Part shown: in pieces, positions 59,365-64,000 of the stretch
How positions within the stretch are numbered: the stretch's first letter is position 1
How the letters are laid out: every line of letters begins with the position of its first letter
Source of the DNA: VAZQ01 sp963821505
Lineage (GTDB): Bacteria > Pseudomonadota > Alphaproteobacteria > Rhizobiales > Xanthobacteraceae
DNA length: 64,000 nt
Assembly (NCBI GenBank): GCA_963821505.1
Contig: CAWGEH010000006.1
Span: 62,001 to 126,000 of the forward strand
Direction of reading: 5' to 3'
Made by a program: the position numbers and the translations under genes
The notes under the pieces: generated by a model
The model's input: only the letters and a program-made list of their open reading frames with translations
Told to the model about the DNA's origin: nothing
Databases searched by the model: none

Positions 59365-59527
59365 CGCATGTTCCGGAAAAGTGGGAACCGGTTTTCCGAA
59401 GAGAACATGCGCAGAATCGAAGATCTAGAGCGCATCTCAATTCGACCCAATCGGGATGCGCTCTAGACATGCGACCAACAAATGCCTGGAGCGAAATCGC
59501 AATTCGATGTGAAGCGATTACGCTCTG
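59361..59527. repeat. Dispersed palindromic repeat, copy 6 (composite)
   Basis: It begins CTAGCGCATGTTCCGGAAAA, includes GTGGGAACCGGTTTTCCG and AACATGCGCAGAATCGAAG, and ends ATCGGGATGCGCTCTAG at 59466. It then continues with a second type, ACATGCGACCAACAAATGCC to GAAGCGATTACGCTCT, like the 6256 copy. It lies between the convergent DUF35 and cofC genes and gives the DUF35 gene its stop codon. Confidence 0.82.
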
Positions 59528-59565
59528 GCTCTTCGGTCGGTCGAACGCGCCGGCGCCGCGGCGGC

Positions 59566-60258
59566 TCACGCCGTTGCCGTTCGCAAAACTCCGTGGTCGA
59601 GACGAACCCGCCATTTCCGCAGTAGCGCGTGCGTACGCGTAGGCGAGGGCGTCCGCAGGAACAGCGCGAGGTCCTCGGGCGTATCGATATCGAGTGCGAT
59701 GCGCGGCAGCCGCACCACCGCAGGCTCGATGCCGCAGGATCTCGCGGCGGCGAGATGCGGAAAGAAGCTGTCGTCGCCGAAGCGCAGCGGCACTGCGGCG
59801 GCCGGCGCGCACAGGACCGCGTTGGAGCCGCGCTCGTCGCGGGCGGGTGCAATGGCGAACGCGCCGCGATGCGCATCGCTCGCGCGAGCGGACATGAGTT
59901 CCCGGATGTCGTCGGGTTCGGCCAGCGGAATATCGCCGGGCAGCGCGAGCATATCGCAGCCCTCGGCCGCAAGCCGCCGCGCCGCCGCTGCGACCGCGCC
60001 GCTGTGCCCGTCGCGCGCGCCGTCGCTGGCGACACGCGCGCCATGACGGACGGCGAGCGCGGCCGCCGCCGGATCGACCGTCACCACGAGAATGCCGGCA
60101 AGCTCCGGCACCGCGGCGAGCGTCGTCAGCACATCCTCGCACATCGCGAGCGCCAGCGCCTGCCGCCGCGCGCCCGCGAGCACGCCGGCGAGACGCTGCT
60201 TGGCGTGCGCCGTCTCCTTGATCGGCACCACGGCGCAGATGTTGCGGCGAGCATTCAT
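59566..60258 (-). CDS. cofC: 2-phospho-L-lactate (or phosphoenolpyruvate) guanylyltransferase CofC
   Basis: Nucleotidyltransferase of 230 residues that makes the guanylated C3 acid for coenzyme F420. The family N-terminus is ICAVVPIKETAHAKQRLAGV, then DGARDGHSGAVAAAARRL, ALPGDIPLAEPDDIREL and DIDTPEDLALFL, all characteristic. ATG 60258 overlaps the cofD stop by four bases (ATGA). The open frame extends to 60888 but that part is antisense of cofD. Lactyl, glyceryl or dehydro-lactyl phosphate specificity cannot be told from sequence; proteobacterial F420 producers are known to vary here. Confidence 0.9.
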   Translation of the reverse strand: MNARRNICAVVPIKETAHAKQRLAGVLAGARRQALALAMCEDVLTTLAAVPELAGILVVTVDPAAAALAVRHGARVASDGARDGHSGAVAAAARRLAAEGCDMLALPGDIPLAEPDDIRELMSARASDAHRGAFAIAPARDERGSNAVLCAPAAAVPLRFGDDSFFPHLAAARSCGIEPAVVRLPRIALDIDTPEDLALFLRTPSPTRTHALLRKWRVRLDHGVLRTATA

Positions 60259-61238
60259 GGGGCCGCCTTTGCCAGCGCGTCGGCGCTTGCGAGCACATGT
60301 CGCGCCAGCGCCTCGCGCTCCTCGAGCGTCGTCATCAATGTATGTGCCACCGTGACCGGAATGCCAAGGTCGGCCGCGCTGGCGGCGTCGGCGTGATCGA
60401 GGACGTAGCCGTCGAGCAGGTCGCCGTAAAGCTCCGCCACCGTGGCGGCGGTCGCGGGCAGGCCGAGGTCGTTCATCACCTTCGCGGTCGGCCCTTTCAC
60501 GGCCCGGCCGCCGATGATCGGAGAGACCGCCACCACCGGCGCCGCGCAGTCGGCAATCGCCTCGCGCATGTCGCCGACCTCCAGGATCGGCGCGATGCTG
60601 AGCAGCGGATTCGACGGGCAGATCACGACCGCGCGCAGGCGGGGATCCTCGAGCGCCGCGAGGATTTCCGGATGAGGGTCGGCGTCCTCGGCGTCCTGAT
60701 ATTCGATCCTGAGCACGTCGGGCTCGCAGCGGCAGCGCACGAAATAGTCCTGGAAATCGAGCCAGCCCTCGCTCGTGTTGAGACGCGTCTGTACGGAGTC
60801 GTCGGTCATCGGCAGCAGACGCGCGGCAATTCCCAGGCGGCGGCAGAAATCGGCGGTGATCTCGGAGAGCGCTTCGCCGGCCGCCCACCGCCGGGTTCGC
60901 TCGACGTGCGTGGCGAGGTCGCCGTCGCCGAGCTGGAACCAGGTTTCGCCCCCGAGCGCCGCCAGCGCGGCCATGAAGGTCCAGGTCTCGTCGCGCCGGC
61001 CCCAGCCGCGTTGCGGGTCGTCGAGCCCGGCGAGCGCGTACATGAGGGTGTCGAGATCGGGCGAGATCGCGAGCCCGAGATGCTCGAAGTCGTCGCCGGT
61101 GTTGGCGACCACCACGAGATCGGCAGCGCGCATGACGCGGCTCAGGCCGAGGACGAGCTTGGCGCCGCCGATGCCTCCGGACAGCGCGACGACGAGGCTC
61201 TTGCCGGGGCGGCTGGTTGAAATCCTGGTCACGCTCAC
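60255..61238 (-). CDS. cofD: 2-phospho-L-lactate transferase CofD
   Basis: Joins the guanylated C3 acid to the deazaflavin FO, giving F420-0 (or its dehydro form). The 327-residue product shows ALSGGIGGAKLVLGLSRV, VVANTGDDFEHLGLAISPDL, the LGDGDLATHVERTRRWAAGE block and CPSNPLLSIAPILEV, all CofD/FbiA landmarks. It overlaps cofE by four bases at its start and cofC by four at its end. FO would have to be supplied by FO synthase encoded elsewhere. Confidence 0.95.
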   Translation of the reverse strand: MSVTRISTSRPGKSLVVALSGGIGGAKLVLGLSRVMRAADLVVVANTGDDFEHLGLAISPDLDTLMYALAGLDDPQRGWGRRDETWTFMAALAALGGETWFQLGDGDLATHVERTRRWAAGEALSEITADFCRRLGIAARLLPMTDDSVQTRLNTSEGWLDFQDYFVRCRCEPDVLRIEYQDAEDADPHPEILAALEDPRLRAVVICPSNPLLSIAPILEVGDMREAIADCAAPVVAVSPIIGGRAVKGPTAKVMNDLGLPATAATVAELYGDLLDGYVLDHADAASAADLGIPVTVAHTLMTTLEEREALARHVLASADALAKAAP

Positions 61239-61996
61239 CGGAACAGATCCTCTTCGGCTGGACGGATCAGGGTGCCCGCGGGCGAGGGTGATCCCGACCA
61301 GGCAAGTCCGCGCACCAGCACCACCGGCTGCGCCTCGTTCGCCTGTCCCATGACGAGCGATGCGGCGCTGGCGATCTCGTCGGCGAATCCGGTCTGGGTG
61401 ACGCGCAATTCATGGCCGAAAAGGTCGGGCCGCCCGCGCATGTCCATGAGCGCCGGCAGGCCCGCGGCCCCCAGCGCGACGCCGACCGTGCCGCGCCGCC
61501 ACGCCCGCCCCCAGCTGTCGGTGATGACGACGGCGATCCCGTTGCCGAAGCGCGCGGCCAGCCGGTCGCGCAAGCTCGCGGCCGCGGCGTCGGGATCGCG
61601 CGGCAGCAGCAGCACCGGCTCGGCTCCCATGTCCGGATCGAGATTGGAGCGATCGACGCCGGCGTTCGCCATGATGAAGCCGAGCCGGTGCTCGACCACC
61701 AGCACGCCCGGCCGGTGACGCAGCACGCTGCGCGATTCTCCCAGGATGACCTCGACCAGGCGCGGGTCCTTGTCGGTCTCCGCGGCCAGCGTCTCGGCGC
61801 GTGCCGACGGCTGCACGGTGGCGAGATCGACGTAGCGGCCTTCCGCCTTGGAGACGATTTTCTGCGCCACCACCACGATGTCGCGGGCCGCCGGCGCGAG
61901 CGCGCACCGCTCGCAGGCGGCGATGACGAGTCCGGCCAGGTCGTCGCCCGGACGGACCATGGGCATATCGGGAATCGGCGTCAGCGTGACAGCCAT
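61235..61996 (-). CDS. cofE: Coenzyme F420:L-glutamate ligase CofE
   Basis: Adds the gamma-linked glutamate tail to F420-0. The 253-residue protein is the single-domain archaeal-type CofE; it lacks the C-terminal nitroreductase-like domain of actinobacterial FbiB. Landmarks are VVAQKIVSKAEGRYVDLATV, the RHRPGVLVVEHRLGFIMANA segment with AGVDRSNLD, and VVITDSWGRAWRRGTVGVAL. It is the first gene of the overlapping cofE-cofD-cofC operon. Without the FbiB domain, any dehydro-F420 reduction must be done by another enzyme. Confidence 0.93.
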   Translation of the reverse strand: MAVTLTPIPDMPMVRPGDDLAGLVIAACERCALAPAARDIVVVAQKIVSKAEGRYVDLATVQPSARAETLAAETDKDPRLVEVILGESRSVLRHRPGVLVVEHRLGFIMANAGVDRSNLDPDMGAEPVLLLPRDPDAAAASLRDRLAARFGNGIAVVITDSWGRAWRRGTVGVALGAAGLPALMDMRGRPDLFGHELRVTQTGFADEIASAASLVMGQANEAQPVVLVRGLAWSGSPSPAGTLIRPAEEDLFR

Positions 61997-62114
61997 CGCG
62001 CTCGCCCGTCAGACCGAGCCAGCCTCGAGCAGCGGCCAAAGCGACACTGCCCCCAGCCCACCAGCAGATAAACTCGTCCATTTATCATTTGGCGGGTCAG
62101 GTACACGATCCATT

Positions 62115-63155
62115 CTACGACACCGACGCTGCCTCTGCGACGTGCGGCAGCACGTCGCGTGCGATCTTCCGTATGAAACCGTCCATGTCCTGTCCCTGCA
62201 CCGGAAACGGCCAGATCACGATCTCCTGCACGCCGGCGGCCGCCAAGGCTTTGAGCCGCTCGACCACCTGCGGCGCGGTGCCGACCAGCGCGAGACTGTC
62301 GATGACGCCGCGCGGAATGAGCCGGCGCAGCTCCTCCATGATCGGCGGCGACCATTCGTGCGGCGCGTCGCGGATGAACGCGCGGAACGCATCGGAGGCG
62401 TCCGGCGCAAGCTCGTCGACCATGGCGCTGAGCGCCTTGCGGCTGCTCCAGAACGCGAAGCTCACTCCGCGCTTGACGCCGTCCGGCACCGGATCGTCCG
62501 CACGCTCGAGCACGGAGAGATAGATCCAGGAGCAGAGCCGGATATCCGGCCAATCGCGGTTGGATGCCTGCAGGCCCGGCAGGATATGCCGCTTGGCGTA
62601 GCTGATCCCGGGCGGCGTGGCGAAGCTGCCGATCAGCACGCCGTCGGCGACGGCGCCCGCGAGCTTGAGGATTTGCGGTCCGCGGCTTGCGATATAGAGC
62701 TGCGGGATCTCGCTCGGCTTCCAGTCGAGCGCGCCATCCTTGAACTTCACCACCTCGCCGTCGAGCGTGACCTTCTCGCCGCGCCATAGCCGCAGCATCA
62801 GCTCGGCGGCTTCGCGCAGCCCCGCGACCGGCTTCGGGCTGCCGTAGCCGGGCAGCGTCTCGAAGTGGCTGCCCGATCCCATGATCACCCGGAACCGGCC
62901 CGGCGCCAATTCCGCCAGCGTCGCCGTCGCCTGCGCCAGCAAGGCCGCGTGCCGCGTATAGGGATCGATCACGCTGGTGCCCAATCCGATCGTGGTCGTG
63001 CATTGCGTGGCCGCGCCCAGGCGCGAGAACACCTCGCGCGCCCATTTCTTGTCGTTGTGGAAGAAGGCGTGGAAGCCGAGCCGTTCGGCGAGCTTGACCT
63101 GTTCCAGAAAGCGCGCGCCCGGCTCGGCGCCGAGCGATGCGAACGAGAGCTTCAT
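62115..63155 (-). CDS. LLM-class oxidoreductase, probably F420-dependent
   Basis: Luciferase-fold flavin enzyme of 346 residues. It starts like F420-dependent members (MKLSFASLGAEPGARFLEQV), with AERLGFHAFFHNDKKWAREV, TTTIGLGTSVIDPYTRH, FRVIMGSGSHFETLPGYG and LYIASRGPQILKLAGAVADG, resembling Mer/F420-dependent glucose-6-phosphate dehydrogenase-type proteins rather than FMNH2 monooxygenases. ATG 63155 follows the carboxymuconolactone-decarboxylase-like stop by one base. The adjoining cof operon (118 bases on) supports F420 as cofactor. It may be the redox step of the local catabolic pathway. Confidence 0.8.
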   Translation of the reverse strand: MKLSFASLGAEPGARFLEQVKLAERLGFHAFFHNDKKWAREVFSRLGAATQCTTTIGLGTSVIDPYTRHAALLAQATATLAELAPGRFRVIMGSGSHFETLPGYGSPKPVAGLREAAELMLRLWRGEKVTLDGEVVKFKDGALDWKPSEIPQLYIASRGPQILKLAGAVADGVLIGSFATPPGISYAKRHILPGLQASNRDWPDIRLCSWIYLSVLERADDPVPDGVKRGVSFAFWSSRKALSAMVDELAPDASDAFRAFIRDAPHEWSPPIMEELRRLIPRGVIDSLALVGTAPQVVERLKALAAAGVQEIVIWPFPVQGQDMDGFIRKIARDVLPHVAEAASVS

Positions 63156-63156
63156 G

Positions 63157-63552
63157 TCACGCCTTCGCAGCCGCTTCCTGGTCCATCTCGTCGAAAATCT
63201 GCGTCGCCAGCTGGAAGGCGCCGAACGCCGCCGGGACGCCGCAATAGATCGCGGCATGCATCAGCAACTCCTTCACCTCGTCGCGGCTCACGCCGGTATT
63301 TCGCGTTGCGCGGATGTGCAGCTTCAACTCGTCGAGCTTGCCCATGCCGACCAGCATGGCGATGGTGATCATGCTGCGCGTCTTGCGGTCGAGGCCGGGG
63401 CGCGCCCAGATCGAGCCCCAGGCATATTCCATCAGGAAGTCCTGGAAGTCGGCGTTGAACGGGGTCCGGTTCTTCGCGGTGCGCGCGGCATGCGCCGCTC
63501 CGAGGACGGATTCGCGGACTTGCTTGCCGCGCTGGTAGCGCTCGTCGTTCAC
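63157..63552 (-). CDS. Carboxymuconolactone-decarboxylase-family protein
   Basis: Small helical protein of 131 residues of the CMD/AhpD superfamily, PcaC branch: RKTRSMITIAMLVGMGKLDE, then VSRDEVKELLMHAAIYCGVP and AAFGAFQLATQIF. There is only one cysteine in the YCGVP motif, so it is not an AhpD-type CxxC peroxidase. GTG 63552 follows GGGAGGA at good spacing. It is first in a two-gene unit with the LLM oxidoreductase. PcaC decarboxylates an aromatic ring-cleavage product; the exact reaction here is unknown. Confidence 0.85.
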   Translation of the reverse strand: MNDERYQRGKQVRESVLGAAHAARTAKNRTPFNADFQDFLMEYAWGSIWARPGLDRKTRSMITIAMLVGMGKLDELKLHIRATRNTGVSRDEVKELLMHAAIYCGVPAAFGAFQLATQIFDEMDQEAAAKA

Positions 63553-63891
63553 ATGGTCCTCCCTGTCGGATGCACGCCGATGACGCCCCGGTCGGTTGCC
63601 GGGGATCTTGTCCCGCTCTTCGCTAAGTCAGCCGGGCGCAGCGCGCAAGGCGCACGGACACATGTCGGCTGTGCGCGCGGCGGCCAGGGTTGCGATTCGA
63701 CGCACGGCTCGGTGCCGCGCACGTCTTTGAGACCGTCTTGGCCTCGAGCGCACTTGTCGCGAGCCGCGCTCGCGCTCGCTCCGTTGCCGGTTGCGGCGTT
63801 GGAACCTTTTCGCAAGGTCGTGGCATAGTAGGACAAGGGTGACTTATATCGCACGCCACTCAGAACGGTCGGTGCGGCAAGGAGACGTCCC
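63553..63891. other. Gene-free divergent region at the right end
   Basis: These 339 bases separate the minus-strand CMD-like gene from the plus-strand gene at 63892. The AT-rich part TGACTTATATCG (63839-63850) may hold a -10 for the latter. Short G+C palindromes (GCGAGCCGCGCTCGC) are present but no terminator, RNA gene or coding frame is convincing. Confidence 0.35.
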
Positions 63892-64000
63892 ATGAAACAG
63901 CTCTTGCTCGTTGGTGCTGCTGTCCTGCTATTGACAACCTTCTGCGCGGACGGCGCGTCCGCGCAACGCGCCAGCTTTGGCGGCGGCGGCGGCTTTCGCG
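63892..64000 (+). CDS. Start of an exported Gly-rich protein (truncated by window end)
   Basis: ATG 63892 with AAGGAGA seven bases upstream opens a frame encoding a clear signal peptide (MKQLLLVGAAVLLLTTFCAD, cleaved around ASA-QR) followed by ASFGGGGGFR. It is cut by the window edge, so family and length are unknown. A cysteine near residue 18 is not in a good lipobox. Confidence 0.6.
   Translation, partial: MKQLLLVGAAVLLLTTFCADGASAQRASFGGGGGFR

Noticed and set aside
59566..60888. A 440-residue CofC with a long N-terminal extension
   Set aside because: The extension is antisense of cofD. ATG 60258 matches the family start and overlaps the cofD stop in the usual ATGA manner.
1..64000. tRNA, rRNA, riboswitch or prophage genes
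   Set aside because: No cloverleaf with T-loop consensus, rRNA segments, recognisable riboswitch cores, integrase or phage structural genes were seen on reading both strands; short or divergent ncRNAs could be missed by eye.

Overview
The window is GC-rich, densely packed and almost entirely bacterial-chromosomal in character. Several features point to an alphaproteobacterium of the Hyphomicrobiales (Bradyrhizobium/Xanthobacteraceae-like): a cyclic beta-glucan exporter of the NdvA/ChvA type, many periplasmic binding proteins for organic acids, and a family of short palindromic intergenic repeats built on GGAAAAGTGGGAACCGGTTT and CGCTCTAG ends. This placement is an inference from gene content; no rRNA or tRNA gene is visible to confirm it.

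Layout. 1-6243: an M15-peptidase-like protein with its own terminator, then an acyl-CoA synthetase, a ThDP enzyme and a Bug-type binding protein. 6359-7875: a complete IS5-family element inserted into one of the dispersed repeats. 7918-11137: an exported amidohydrolase, a sulfide:quinone oxidoreductase, and a divergent cysteine-dioxygenase-like cupin. 11173-20374: a probable eight-gene minus-strand operon (luciferase-like monooxygenase, MetE-like methyltransferase, acyl-CoA ligase, complete branched-chain-amino-acid-type ABC importer) facing a MarR regulator across a 23-bp palindrome. 21119-22999: a TetR regulator divergent from a second MetE-like protein. 23149-29785: a FAD amine oxidase, a Rieske-fused FMN glutamate-synthase-like protein, a PotA-like ATPase, a DUF924 protein and another acyl-CoA synthetase. 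29929-46984: a mixed block (CobW GTPase, DD-carboxypeptidase, thiolase, GT-C membrane protein, NdvA, LysR, PutA, HisE, DedA-like protein) interrupted by repeats and a molybdenum-hydroxylase remnant.

47303-63552 is the most coherent accessory region. A divergon centred on 51643-51805 drives, on one side, a Bug receptor, a dihydroxyphthalate-decarboxylase-like protein and an NADPH:F420 reductase. On the other side lie a ThDP enzyme, a frameshifted RpiR regulator, two class III CoA-transferases, an enoyl-CoA hydratase, a thiolase-fold protein without the nucleophilic Cys, and its DUF35 partner. Immediately beyond, on the opposite strand, are cofE-cofD-cofC for coenzyme F420 and a luciferase-family oxidoreductase with a carboxymuconolactone-decarboxylase-like partner. 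I read this as a catabolic pathway that activates an organic acid as a CoA thioester, hydrates it, cleaves it by retro-aldol or thiolytic chemistry, and uses F420H2 in at least one redox step. The substrate cannot be deduced from sequence. FO synthase (CofG/CofH) is not in the window.

Signs of decay and rearrangement are frequent: two frameshifted genes (rpiR and the IS passenger), a CoxL-type remnant, and repeats that have supplied stop codons, a C-terminus and probably a start codon to neighbouring genes.
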